A stretch of DNA of 64,000 nucleotides from Myxococcota bacterium (GCA_022072125.1 JAJVIH010000035.1:1-64000), one strand, 5' to 3'. Numbered from the stretch's first letter, positions 34,443 through 43,418 are shown. Notes: generated by a model from the letters alone, not told the origin. Translations and numbers: made by a program.

Positions 34443-35990
34443 GTGAAGCAAGGCATTCTGTGGCTGATGGCCGCCGCCGCTCTGACGGCCTGCGGCGACC
34501 GGGACGAGCGCTATGAACGTCCCATGAATTCCGATGGTCCGCACAGCATCGGCGGGGCCATTCATTTTCTGGCGCGTGGACCAGGACGGTTGATCCGCAT
34601 AGACGCGGACAAGAAGACCATCTCCCATTACGAAGTCGGGAAGGATCCCGGCCTGATCACCGCCAATCAGGCGGGCAAAACCCTGTTCGTCATCGATCAG
34701 GACCGGAAACAGCTTCATGTGTTCAATGAAGCGGGCGACCAGAAGAAGATCGCCCTGAAGGCCGCATACACCCGGATTTCGTTCACCCCTTCCAGCCAGC
34801 AGGTGATCTGCTCGTTCACCCCAGGCCAGCAGGCGGACAGCGCTTCCTCGCTGGGTGCGATCAACATCAACCAGATTGAAATCGTGAATCTGGCGAACGC
34901 CTCCACCATGGTGGAAACCCTGGTGTCCGGGGCCCTGGGAGCGGAACGGTTTGTGTTTTCCAACAACAATCCGGATGGCGTGGGTCCCTCCGCCGCCGCC
35001 GCCGTGACCACCGCCGGGTTGACTTTCTTCGATTTCGCCGACCCCAAGGTGCGCCGCGTATCCATCCCCTTGAGCCTGCCCGATGGTTCGCGCATCCAGC
35101 CCCAGGAAGTCTGGTTCTCCGCCGACAACAAATACGTCTTCATCCGGGCCGCGTCGTGGGATGAAATCATCACCCTGACGTTGAATAAGGTTCCGCTGGC
35201 CAACGACCCGTCATTTTCCTCGACCATTCAGGTCAACATCAATTTCATGTCCTCGCGGTCGCGCGGCCTGACCGCCCTGCGTCCCCTGGATGGGGGCAGG
35301 GTGCTGGCGGCCTACTCCGGCAGCAGCGAAGTGGTCATCTACGACGCCGGCAACGCCGGGGCGGATCCGGTGATCTACGGCGGAATCAATGGTCCCGTTT
35401 CCTGGATTGAACCGCTCTCCGATGGCGCCCAGACCTACTATTTCCTGCTGGCGGCGGGGAGGCAGAAGGCCTATCTGCTGAATGCCGCCAACGGCGCCTT
35501 CGACGCGATGAACCTGCAGCCCCTGTCCAGCCAGATTCCGTCTCCCAATGGCCGGACCATCGTTCTCATCGGCGCATCCGGATTGATCCGGCTGGTCAAG
35601 GCCGAGACCCGTACCGGGCAGACCGGCTCCGCCACGCCGCGTTTGCGGGAGATTCCCATCCAGGTCAATGCGGCCCAGAGCGGATTTGTATTCGGAAACA
35701 ATGGCGATGCGCTGTTCGGCCTGTTCCGCAAGAACAACGAAAACTTCTCCCGCCTGCTGACGGTGGACCTCAACTCGGGCGCCCCCGGCGAGGCCGGACT
35801 GGATGAAATCTACGAGTCCCTGGGAGTGACTCCCTCGGGACATATCCACATGCGGCTGAAGCGGGACAAGGGGACGCTGGCGGTGATGCCGCCGGGAGAA
35901 CTGACGAAGGACCGCATCTGGAAAGTGGGCGGCTACCTGTACCATGGGGTGTTTGATCCGGCGGAGCCGGAAGGGGAGGAGCCGAAATGA
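34443..35990 (+). CDS. Beta-propeller-like lipoprotein C
   Basis: GTG 34443 follows GGAGGTGG and gives 515 residues; the open frame extends upstream into gene B but lacks a site. Lipobox LTAC (Cys17). The sequence is a distant relative of A and B: IHFLARGPGRLIRIDADKK parallels their LGTIARIDPKTR region, followed by repeated GxxxYxx and DLNSGAPGE-like blade ends. It lies 13 bases after gene B and overlaps the next gene by four bases. Function unknown. Confidence 0.75.
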   Translation: MKQGILWLMAAAALTACGDRDERYERPMNSDGPHSIGGAIHFLARGPGRLIRIDADKKTISHYEVGKDPGLITANQAGKTLFVIDQDRKQLHVFNEAGDQKKIALKAAYTRISFTPSSQQVICSFTPGQQADSASSLGAININQIEIVNLANASTMVETLVSGALGAERFVFSNNNPDGVGPSAAAAVTTAGLTFFDFADPKVRRVSIPLSLPDGSRIQPQEVWFSADNKYVFIRAASWDEIITLTLNKVPLANDPSFSSTIQVNINFMSSRSRGLTALRPLDGGRVLAAYSGSSEVVIYDAGNAGADPVIYGGINGPVSWIEPLSDGAQTYYFLLAAGRQKAYLLNAANGAFDAMNLQPLSSQIPSPNGRTIVLIGASGLIRLVKAETRTGQTGSATPRLREIPIQVNAAQSGFVFGNNGDALFGLFRKNNENFSRLLTVDLNSGAPGEAGLDEIYESLGVTPSGHIHMRLKRDKGTLAVMPPGELTKDRIWKVGGYLYHGVFDPAEPEGEEPK

Positions 35991-36688
35991 GCAGGCTGTT
36001 TGTCGCGCTGGCGGGCCTGGTTCTGCTGCTGTCGCCGATCCAGGCCGCCGCGGATGCGGGCAATCTGAAAATTGGAACCAGCACGGTCTGGCTGACCGGC
36101 AAGGATTTCGACGTCATCTCCAAGGACGACGCCACGACGTCGTTTGATCTCACGGGTGGTTTTGCGCTGCTGGATGATCTCTTTCTGGAAATCACCTGGG
36201 AGCGTTTCCGCAAGGGCGCCAATATCCACGACGCCCACTTCAATCAGCTCACTCTCAACCAGTGGAGCCTGAGCGCCCGTTACCGCTATCAGATTCTCGG
36301 GTGGCTGGCGGTGCAGGGCCGGGCGGGAGGCAGCTTCGGCTATGGCCAGTACCGCATCCGCGAATACGAAGAGGACGATGAAAACGTGTACTCCGCCAAT
36401 TCCTGGACCTTCGGCGGGCTGGCCCTGGCCGGCGTCGAGTTTTGCCTGCCCCGGGAGTACATGCAGGAAATCGGCGCCCGATCCACGGAGGACAACGTAT
36501 TCACCTTCGCATTGGTCATCGAGGCGGGAGGGGTGTTCCGTTCGCCGCTGTCTTTCGACACCACGCCGCAGGCGCCTGATCCCGTCAACGAAAAAAAGAC
36601 CGCCCGGCTGGAGACCGTTCCAGTCAACATGGGTTCCCTCGGCCTCACGGGACCCGCCCTGCGCGTGGGTGTGTTGATGTACTGGTGA
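35987..36688 (+). CDS. Small outer-membrane beta-barrel-like protein
   Basis: 233 residues. Signal peptide MSRLFVALAGLVLLLSPIQAAA. The mature 210 residues alternate hydrophobic and polar residues in short strands (FLEITWERFRKG, LSARYRYQILGWLAVQGRAG, FALVIEAGGVFRSP) and end PALRVGVLMYW, an aromatic C-terminus suited to Bam recognition. Around 8 strands are likely, as in OmpA/OmpX-like proteins, too few for a wide channel. It overlaps gene C (ATGA). Possible surface or anchor component. Confidence 0.7.
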   Translation: MSRLFVALAGLVLLLSPIQAAADAGNLKIGTSTVWLTGKDFDVISKDDATTSFDLTGGFALLDDLFLEITWERFRKGANIHDAHFNQLTLNQWSLSARYRYQILGWLAVQGRAGGSFGYGQYRIREYEEDDENVYSANSWTFGGLALAGVEFCLPREYMQEIGARSTEDNVFTFALVIEAGGVFRSPLSFDTTPQAPDPVNEKKTARLETVPVNMGSLGLTGPALRVGVLMYW

Positions 36689-36898
36689 CCGGCGCGGGGT
36701 TGGTTCATCCGGCTGAACGGTGGCTTGTTGGGAATTGTCCGGTGCTCCCCCTGACAGGAGAAATAACCGGCTGGCCGGGATGGATGCCCATGGGTACGGG
36801 ATTTCCGGTTTGATATCAGGCCGCTTTACAAGCATGGGCGGGCGGGCTAGAAATTGTCCGTTTTCCCCGTTGGCGTTTCCCCCGGCGAATCCGGAACC
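36689..36898 (+). other. 210-base gap in the exported-protein cluster
   Basis: No terminator with T-run, no good promoter and no supported small ORF. The longest open frame (from ATG 36781) lacks a ribosome binding site. Confidence 0.3.
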
Positions 36899-38005
36899 AT
36901 GATGCAAAGCCCTGATCTTATTCCGCCTGTACGCCAGCGCCTGAATCGCGTCTTGGTGCTGTCCGCCTGCCTGTTCGCCGTGAGCGTGTCTGGCGGTTGC
37001 TCCAAAAAAAACAGCGGTCCCGATGGAGCCGCCCCCGAAAAGACGGGGCTGACCCCGCTGACGGCGCCGTCCAGGGTGGAAGCGCCGCCGCCGCCGCAAC
37101 CCAAGGCGCGCACCACGCCCTGTCTGGACGCCAGTTCCTTCAAAAACCTCAATCTCGCCAAACTTCCCCCCGATATGCTCAAGGAGTTCGGGTGCATCGC
37201 CGCCGATGAACTCTGTCCCTGCGATTGTCCGGCCAGCCTGGGCGTGTGCCTGGCCAATCCGGGGATGTGCAACCGCGCCCACCGCCTGGGCCGCTTCATC
37301 AATGTCCTGCTGGAGAACAAGGCCGCCGGCGATCAGCTCAAGGAACACCTGACCAAGGGTTTTTTTCCCACCTACGAGTCCAAACAGGCGGATCTGGAAC
37401 TGGACAACGTGGCCTTCACCGGCCCGGCGGCCGCCGATGTGACCATCGTTGAATTTCTGGATTTCCAGTGTCCGTACTGCCGGTTGACCTTTCCCGCCAT
37501 CAAGATGGCGGCGGAACAGATGAAGGGGAGAAAAGTCAAGGTAGTGCTGAAACATTTCCCCCTCTCCAGCCATCCTTTTTCGGACCTGTTCGCCCGGTCG
37601 TTTGAAGCCGCCCGCGAACAAAAGAAGGAATGGCAAATGGCTGAACTCCTGTTTGCCAACCAGGACGCCGCTTCACCGGAATTGCCCGTGCTCATCGCCC
37701 AGAAGCTGGGGATGAACATGGACAAGTTCAAGTCGGATTTGCAGCCGGATGGCCAGCCGGCCGCGCGCGTGGAGCGCAACAAGCTGGAGGCGCGGCGCTT
37801 GAACCTGGATTCCACCCCCAGTATTTTCATCAACAATTATCCGTTCAAAATCGGGGCGTCGCCGGACTTCATCCAGGATCGCGCCGAAGACATTCTGGAA
37901 GGCGACCGGAAATGCAATGAGGCCGCCCGCAAGATTGAACCGCCGGTGATCGGCGGGGCGGCTCCAACGGCGGGGGCGACCCCCGCTGGCGGGGTAGGTC
38001 CCTGA
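36899..38005 (+). CDS. DsbA-like thioredoxin-fold lipoprotein with CPYC
   Basis: 368 residues; the frame opens at 36854, but tandem ATGs at 36899 and 36902 give a signal ending VSGGC (Cys34). A Pro-rich linker and a Cys-rich segment follow (CIAADELCPCDCPASLGVC, about 105-124, then MCNRAHRLG). The thioredoxin-like domain is at about 170-345 with catalytic CPYC at 191-194 in FLDFQCPYCRLTFPAI, the DsbA/ DsbC active-site form, and the cis-Pro segment LDSTPSIFINN. Likely a periplasmic thiol oxidase/isomerase or thiol reductase, perhaps serving the Cys-containing cytochromes encoded next to it. 210 bases after the barrel gene. Confidence 0.85.
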   Translation: MMQSPDLIPPVRQRLNRVLVLSACLFAVSVSGGCSKKNSGPDGAAPEKTGLTPLTAPSRVEAPPPPQPKARTTPCLDASSFKNLNLAKLPPDMLKEFGCIAADELCPCDCPASLGVCLANPGMCNRAHRLGRFINVLLENKAAGDQLKEHLTKGFFPTYESKQADLELDNVAFTGPAAADVTIVEFLDFQCPYCRLTFPAIKMAAEQMKGRKVKVVLKHFPLSSHPFSDLFARSFEAAREQKKEWQMAELLFANQDAASPELPVLIAQKLGMNMDKFKSDLQPDGQPAARVERNKLEARRLNLDSTPSIFINNYPFKIGASPDFIQDRAEDILEGDRKCNEAARKIEPPVIGGAAPTAGATPAGGVGP

Positions 38006-38034
38006 CCGGCGCCGGATTCTGGGAGAGCAAACGC

Positions 38035-39234
38035 ATGAAATCTCAACCCTTCCGGATGAGCCTCGCCGCCCTGGTTGTGGCGCTGGCCGCCTCCATCGCC
38101 TGGGCGCAGGCGGACAAACCCGTGGTGGTTCCGGGAACCGTTCCCGCGGGCGGCCCCGCAAAGCCGGTGGAGCCCGTCAAACCGGCTGAACCGGCCGCCC
38201 CAGCCGTTCCAGCCGCGCCCGCGGCGCCCGCCCAGCCCGCGACGGCGGCCCCGGCGCAACCCGCCGCTCCTGCTTCGCCTGCTCCGGCGGCGGACGCCAA
38301 AAAGGATGAGGGCAAGAAAGAAGACAAGCAGGAGCCCCCCGCGCCCAAACCCCAAACCCGCACGGTTCGCGCCGCCGGCAAGGGTTGGGAAGTGATCCTC
38401 AAGGTGAAACCCGGCATTCCTGATCCAGGCAAGGTGGCGCTTGTCGATGTCCAGGCCTCCCGTTTGGTCAATCCGCCGGATCCGTTTTATGGGCCGCGCG
38501 TGCCGGTCACCAGCCGCCTGGTCGCAACTCCCGCGCACGAAAATTTCAAGGGCGACGCCCGCCGTTACGAAGTGCGGCCTTCCGGCGATGCAGGCAATTA
38601 CGCCTTCCACTTCACCCCGCCGCGTGAAGGCTGGTTCAAAATCCGTTTCCAGTCCACCTTCCGCAATGAAGAGATGGATATCACCGCGCGTATCCCCGTG
38701 GGCATGTGGCCCCTGCCCAAGGACGACTCCGTGGAGATCGAGGGCGGAAAAAAGAAAAAGGAAGAAGCTCCGGTGATGCCCGCTGGCCGCGGACCGGTGG
38801 TTCCGCAAGGCTTCAAGGCGGGGGTCAGCACCGCCTCGCCCGCGTCCGCTGGCGCCGGGGATGAAGATGCGGTTCACGAGGCGATGGAAGAGATCGGCGA
38901 GGCCTGGGCGGGGTTGTCTGGTCAGGTTTTCGCCGCCGCTTCCCCGGTGCAAAGCCGTAGCGAGGCGGACGCGGACAATCTGCTCAAGGTCATCCGTGAA
39001 TTGAAGGCCAAGGGGCCCATGCCGATGGGGAGCGCCGCCGACGCCATGATGGCGGAAATGGAGACCCGCGCCGCCGAATTGCAGGGGTTCGTCAAGGCGA
39101 AGAAGTACAAGGAAGTCCGTGACGTGATGAACGCCATGTCCGCGGGACTCTGCTTGCGGTGCCATCTGGTGTACCACATGGATGTGATGCAGTCGGCGGA
39201 CAACTATCCAGCGTCGCTGGGAACCTTGAAATGA
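38035..39234 (+). CDS. Exported Pro/Ala-rich protein with C-terminal cytochrome c'-like haem motif
   Basis: 399 residues; ATG follows GGGAGAG. Signal peptide ends AWA-QAD. Residues 28-100 are a Pro/Ala/Lys spacer, a wall-spanning-type linker. Residues about 110-225 look like a beta-sandwich (YAFHFTPPREGWFKIRFQS). The last 120 residues are helical and end in CLRCH (Cys373, Cys376, His377), near the C-terminus, where cytochromes c' carry their haem site. It is probably a fused carbohydrate- or protein-interaction domain plus haem module. 29 bases after the DsbA-like gene and 14 before another cytochrome gene. Confidence 0.72.
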   Translation: MKSQPFRMSLAALVVALAASIAWAQADKPVVVPGTVPAGGPAKPVEPVKPAEPAAPAVPAAPAAPAQPATAAPAQPAAPASPAPAADAKKDEGKKEDKQEPPAPKPQTRTVRAAGKGWEVILKVKPGIPDPGKVALVDVQASRLVNPPDPFYGPRVPVTSRLVATPAHENFKGDARRYEVRPSGDAGNYAFHFTPPREGWFKIRFQSTFRNEEMDITARIPVGMWPLPKDDSVEIEGGKKKKEEAPVMPAGRGPVVPQGFKAGVSTASPASAGAGDEDAVHEAMEEIGEAWAGLSGQVFAAASPVQSRSEADADNLLKVIRELKAKGPMPMGSAADAMMAEMETRAAELQGFVKAKKYKEVRDVMNAMSAGLCLRCHLVYHMDVMQSADNYPASLGTLK

Positions 39235-39248
39235 TGGAGCGGAAGCCA

Positions 39249-40196
39249 ATGAAACGCGGATTCTGGATCAGTTTCGGTATTGCGGCCTTTCTCTTCGCCG
39301 GGGTCCAGGCGCTGGCGCAGGATGACGAAGGCGAAGCCCAGCCGGAGAAGCAGAAGGGGAGTGAACTGCCCGCGGCGCGCGGGGATGCGGTCAACGGCGA
39401 GAAGCTCTTCCGCATCCACTGCGCCGCCTGTCACGGCTTCACCGGCCGTGGGGACGGCGCGGCCGCGAAGCATCTGGCGGTTCCGGTGATCAACCTGCAT
39501 GACGGCGGGCTGATGAACCGCCGCACCCCCACCGAACTGGCGCAGATCATCGAACGCGGGGCGATTTCGGTCAAAGGCTCCCGCGCCATGCCCAGCTTCA
39601 AGGAAGCCCTGTCCCCGCTGGAACGCTGGGATATCGTGGCGTATCTCGAAACCCTGTACCCGAAAATCCAGGATTTCTTCCCGGAGGCGGGCCGTTTCAC
39701 CGTCAAGAAATTCGACATGGATGACACCGGCAAGAGCCGGATCAAGAAACTGCTGGAATCGGATTTGTCCCCGGCGGAGTCCTCGCTGGTGCTGATCACC
39801 GTGTTCAAGGGCGGATCGGAGCGCGGCGAGCCGCGCAATATCCCCTATGTTCCCGCGGAACTGGACAACCTGAAGAAGGAAGACAAACTGGGATACCTGG
39901 CGTTCTTTGACATTCCTGGACCGAAGGGTTCCATGTCGGTGGGAATGGCGATTGCGCCCAACGGAACCATCCTCAAGCTGTCCGGCACCGATGCGCTGGG
40001 CGTCAACGCTGCGGACAACCGCATGCTGAAAGAGTTTGAGGGGCAGGGTAAACGCGGTTCCAAACCCGAGCCCTTCAAGGCGCGGACCAAACCCGCGAAT
40101 GTCTACGCGGCGGGGGTTTTTCGCGGGTGGGTCCGCATGATCGAGGCTGTGTATGGCTTCGAGCGCGACGAAAAGGATCGCACCTGGGCGGATTGA
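39249..40196 (+). CDS. Exported monohaem cytochrome c
   Basis: ATG 39249 (after GGAAG) gives 315 residues; signal ends ALA-QDD. The class I haem site is CAACH (Cys58, Cys61, His62) in GEKLFRIHCAACHGFTGRGDG, and MPSFKEALSPLERWDIVAYL downstream supplies the likely axial Met. Residues about 140-315 are a second domain without haem motif that I cannot identify. Electron carrier in the periplasm, partner of the preceding haem protein. Last gene of the cluster. Confidence 0.88.
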   Translation: MKRGFWISFGIAAFLFAGVQALAQDDEGEAQPEKQKGSELPAARGDAVNGEKLFRIHCAACHGFTGRGDGAAAKHLAVPVINLHDGGLMNRRTPTELAQIIERGAISVKGSRAMPSFKEALSPLERWDIVAYLETLYPKIQDFFPEAGRFTVKKFDMDDTGKSRIKKLLESDLSPAESSLVLITVFKGGSERGEPRNIPYVPAELDNLKKEDKLGYLAFFDIPGPKGSMSVGMAIAPNGTILKLSGTDALGVNAADNRMLKEFEGQGKRGSKPEPFKARTKPANVYAAGVFRGWVRMIEAVYGFERDEKDRTWAD

Positions 40197-40519
40197 CCGG
40201 CGACCGCCCGGGGCGGAGGTGACGCGCCGCCCAACCCCTGCCTGAGCGGATCGCCGGGCGTCATCCCGGCGGCGCGTGTTCGCCGCCGCGTGGCGGACAA
40301 GCCGCGCGGCCTGACGTACTGTGGGGCGGCTTTCTTTCCAGATGGCGCCTGTGGGGACGCCGGCGCGACCAAGAAAATCTCACGCGGCATGAGCCGGCCG
40401 GGGTTTTGCTTCAACGGTGAATGGGCGCTGAAATCCGGGAGCGGATGTCCCGCTGTTTTGACCAATCCTTGCGCTGACCGATAGAGTTTGCTCCGCCGCG
40501 AGGCGGATTGGGAAGGATT
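40197..40519 (+). other. 323-base intergenic region
   Basis: It holds the promoter below and a GC hairpin (GGCGGCG ... CGCCGCC, within about 40272-40297) without T-run, perhaps a terminator for the cytochrome cluster. Nothing else is supported. Confidence 0.35.
40458..40487 (+). promoter_or_regulatory. Putative promoter of the transglutaminase/tsaC operon
   Basis: TTGACC (40458-40463, 5/6) and TAGAGT (40482-40487, 4/6) with an 18-base spacer, 33 bases before ATG 40520. Confidence 0.45.
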
Positions 40520-42271
40520 ATGCCGAATCTGATCGCCATGTCGTTCGAGGGCGAATTGGCCCCATCGTTTGAATTGCGTTGTCTGAAGCCGGGCAGGACC
40601 CCGCCGGATGGTTGGGGAATCGGCTTTTATCCCGGCGGCGAACCTTCCGCCTCGGTGCTGAAGGAGCCCGCGCCGCCCCACGGCAGCATCCGCAGCCAGC
40701 TTGTGGATGCGTGGGAGCATCTGGCGTCCTCGATTTTTGTCATGCACATGCGCCGCGCCCGCTGGGGCAGCATGAGCGACGCCAACACCCAGCCGTTCTG
40801 CCGGAGTTGGGGACGCCGCGACTGGCTGATGGCCCACAGCGGCAGCCTGGCCCGCAAGCTGGAAATTCCGCAAGATGCATTGTTCGAGCCGGTCGGCTCC
40901 ACCGACTCCGAGGCGATTTTCTGCGCGCTGCTCAACCGGTTTCACGCCCATGGCTGGAAGCGCCTGCGCGACGCCGATTTGCTGACGGTCCACGACTGGC
41001 TGCACCAGTTGAACGAATTGGGAGACATGTCTCTGGTGATGACCGACGGCGGCGATGTGCTGGTTTACGCGGACAAACACCGCGAAAGCCAGTTGTACAC
41101 CTGGCGGGTGTTGCCGCCCTATGACAGCCTGGCGGTGGGCAACAACGACTTGATGGCGGATTTTTCCCGGCGCGGCGTGAAGAGCAGAAAGGGGGTCATT
41201 GTCTGTTCCGAAAAGCTCAAGGCCGAACAGGGGCCGGAATCCCAGTGGAAGCCCCTGGCGCCCGGACGCATGATGTTAATCCGGCAGGGCGCCATCCGCG
41301 CGGAAATACAGGCGCCCGACGGCGCCGGAAGGGATCGGGTTGTCGTGAACAGCCATGCCGCTCCCCGCAGGCCCTCGACCATGCGGCCGAAAACCCTCTC
41401 CGTGGTTCACCGGACAGTGTACAAATACGAGGAACCGGTGCAGCGCAGCAGGCACAAATTCCGCCTGAGACCGTTGCATGATCCCTTGCAGAATCTCTTG
41501 CAGCATTCATTGTCGCTGTCCACTCCCGGGCAGACCACGGAATTTCAGGATGTCTTCGGCAACCATGTGCATCGCCTGCATGTGGAAGAACCATTCAGCG
41601 AAATGGTCATCGAGGCGAAGTCCAGGGTGCGGGTGCTGGACACCGATCCGCTCAATTTTAATCCGCTGCACGTGCGCTCGACCATCCCGCTGGTCTGGAT
41701 GCCGTGGCAGCGCCACATGTTGCAGCCTTACCTGCTGCCGCCCGAATTGCCCGAAACCGAGTTGGCCGAACTGACCGAATACGCCATGAGTTTCGTCGAG
41801 CGGAACTCTTACGATCTGCTGGACACCCTGCTCGACATGAATGACAGCATCTTCAAGGAATACAAATACAGCCAGGGGTCCACCAACCTGTACACGACCC
41901 CGTTTGATGTCTACGTCAACCGCCGCGGAGTCTGTCAGGACTTCGCCAACCTGTTCATTTGCCTGGCCCGCCTGTTGAGCGTGCCCGCGCGGTATGTCTG
42001 CGGGTATATCTACGTGGGGCCGCGCAACGAGAACCAGGTGCAGTCGGAGGCCAGCCATGCCTGGGTGCAGGTTTATCTGCCCGAGGCCGGATGGAAGGGC
42101 TTTGATCCCACCAATGGCTGCATGACCCAGACCGATCACATTCGCGTCGCCGTGGGCCGCAATTACGTGGACGCCACCCCGACATCCGGCACCATCTACC
42201 AGGGAGGAAAGGGTGAGTCCCTCTCGGTGGATGTGCGCGTGGAAGCGCTTCCTGAAGCTGGAGAAACATGA
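40520..42271 (+). CDS. Class II glutamine-amidotransferase-like domain (no nucleophile Cys) fused to transglutaminase
   Basis: 583 residues; start fixed by GGAAGGATT before ATG 40520. Residues 1-265 match the YafJ/EgtC class II amidotransferase fold: DGWGIGFY (30-37), HMRRARWG (76-83), HSGSL (106-110), GSTDSE (126-131). In this family the chain starts Met-Cys, Cys being the catalytic nucleophile; here it starts MPNLIAMSFEG with Pro at position 2. Residues about 293-400 match the transglutaminase N-terminal region (VVHRTVYKYEEPVQRSRHKF), followed by a catalytic domain with Cys472 (RRGVCQDFANLF), His513 (ASHAWVQVYLP) and Asp529 (FDPTNG). Only the transglutaminase or protease half looks active. 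No signal peptide. Overlaps tsaC by four bases. Confidence 0.85.
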   Translation: MPNLIAMSFEGELAPSFELRCLKPGRTPPDGWGIGFYPGGEPSASVLKEPAPPHGSIRSQLVDAWEHLASSIFVMHMRRARWGSMSDANTQPFCRSWGRRDWLMAHSGSLARKLEIPQDALFEPVGSTDSEAIFCALLNRFHAHGWKRLRDADLLTVHDWLHQLNELGDMSLVMTDGGDVLVYADKHRESQLYTWRVLPPYDSLAVGNNDLMADFSRRGVKSRKGVIVCSEKLKAEQGPESQWKPLAPGRMMLIRQGAIRAEIQAPDGAGRDRVVVNSHAAPRRPSTMRPKTLSVVHRTVYKYEEPVQRSRHKFRLRPLHDPLQNLLQHSLSLSTPGQTTEFQDVFGNHVHRLHVEEPFSEMVIEAKSRVRVLDTDPLNFNPLHVRSTIPLVWMPWQRHMLQPYLLPPELPETELAELTEYAMSFVERNSYDLLDTLLDMNDSIFKEYKYSQGSTNLYTTPFDVYVNRRGVCQDFANLFICLARLLSVPARYVCGYIYVGPRNENQVQSEASHAWVQVYLPEAGWKGFDPTNGCMTQTDHIRVAVGRNYVDATPTSGTIYQGGKGESLSVDVRVEALPEAGET

Positions 42272-43404
42272 GCCCGGCTTCCGCATTCTCCACGCGCGTG
42301 GTGGCCGCGGACGAAGCCGGCATTGAAGAAACGGCGGCCATCCTGCGGGAAGATGGAATCGCCGCCATCCCGACGGAAACCGTTTATGGCCTGGCGGGCA
42401 ACGCTTTCAGCTTCGACGCCGCCGCGAAGATCTTCGAGGCCAAGGATCGCCCATCGTTTGATCCGCTGATCGTTCATATCCCTCCGCCGCCACGGGCCGT
42501 AGGCAAACGTCTGATCAAATGGCTCTGGGATTGGGGGGTGATCCACCCCCATGGCTTGCCGGTCACGCAATGGGGCAGGGTGTCCGCCTTGATGGATGTC
42601 TTCTGGCCTGGCCCGCTGACGATTGTATTGCCGCGCGGCGATCGCATCCCGGAAATCGTTACCGCCGGTTTGCCCAGCGTGGGGGTGCGCATGCCCCGCC
42701 ACCCTGCTGCGGCGTCCCTGCTGCGGCGTCTGGATTTCCCCCTGGCGGCTCCCAGCGCCAATCCGTTCGGACGCATCAGCCCCACCAGCGCCGGCGATGT
42801 GATGGCGGGGCTTGGCGGGCGGATTCCCCTGATTCTCGATGGGGGACCCTGCGAGGCCGGCGTCGAGTCCGCCATTGTTCAGCCTCTGCTCACCGGACGT
42901 ATCCGCTTGTTGCGGCCGGGCGCCGCCACCGCCGAGGAAATCGGCCGGGTGCTGGGAGAGCCGCTGGAGTTGGCCCCGCGCATTCCCGTGCAGGAGGCGC
43001 CCGCGGCGCCGGGCATGCTGGAAAATCATTATGCGCCGGAACGCCCCTTGTGGATGTTGCCCCACGCGCTCCCGGAGTTGAGCGGCATGGACCGGCGCGC
43101 CATGAAATGGGCGATATCCCAGGCGCAGCGCTCTGGCGCGGCGGTATTGGCGTTCCGGCGCCATGACGGCGGGGTGCGCGAATCGCTGGAAGCCGGACTG
43201 GGCATGCCGCTTCAATGGTTTGAACTCAGCGAGGATGGCGATCCGGTCCAGTGCGCCCGGGAGTTGTTCAAGGCGTTGCGCGCGATGGATGGATCGGGGG
43301 CCGGAACCCTGTTCTGCGAACCGCCGCCCGGGCAAGCCGGGTTGATGTACGCCATTGGCGACCGCTTGGGCCGGGCCTCGCGGCCGTTGCCCGCGCTGTG
43401 CTGA
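42268..43404 (+). CDS. tsaC: L-threonylcarbamoyladenylate synthase, Sua5-type
   Basis: 378 residues, the long form with a C-terminal Sua5 domain. It makes threonylcarbamoyl-AMP from Thr, bicarbonate and ATP for t6A37. Visible are ETVYGLAGNAFSFDAAAKIFEAKDR (N-terminal, in parts: ETVYGLAGNAFS, IFEAKDRPSFDPLIVHI), LPSVGVRMPRHPAA, and APSANPFGRISPTSA at about residues 166-180, the KxSxxRxSxN-type substrate site. ATG overlaps the transglutaminase stop (ATGA). Its partner tsaB lies at 28 kb. Confidence 0.93.
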   Translation: MSPASAFSTRVVAADEAGIEETAAILREDGIAAIPTETVYGLAGNAFSFDAAAKIFEAKDRPSFDPLIVHIPPPPRAVGKRLIKWLWDWGVIHPHGLPVTQWGRVSALMDVFWPGPLTIVLPRGDRIPEIVTAGLPSVGVRMPRHPAAASLLRRLDFPLAAPSANPFGRISPTSAGDVMAGLGGRIPLILDGGPCEAGVESAIVQPLLTGRIRLLRPGAATAEEIGRVLGEPLELAPRIPVQEAPAAPGMLENHYAPERPLWMLPHALPELSGMDRRAMKWAISQAQRSGAAVLAFRRHDGGVRESLEAGLGMPLQWFELSEDGDPVQCARELFKALRAMDGSGAGTLFCEPPPGQAGLMYAIGDRLGRASRPLPALC

Positions 43405-43418
43405 TCAGGAGGACGGAT

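Noticed and set aside
35933-37636. A 567-codon minus-strand frame.
   Set aside because: It crosses the barrel and DsbA-like genes in antisense and is Gly/Arg-rich without recognisable motifs.
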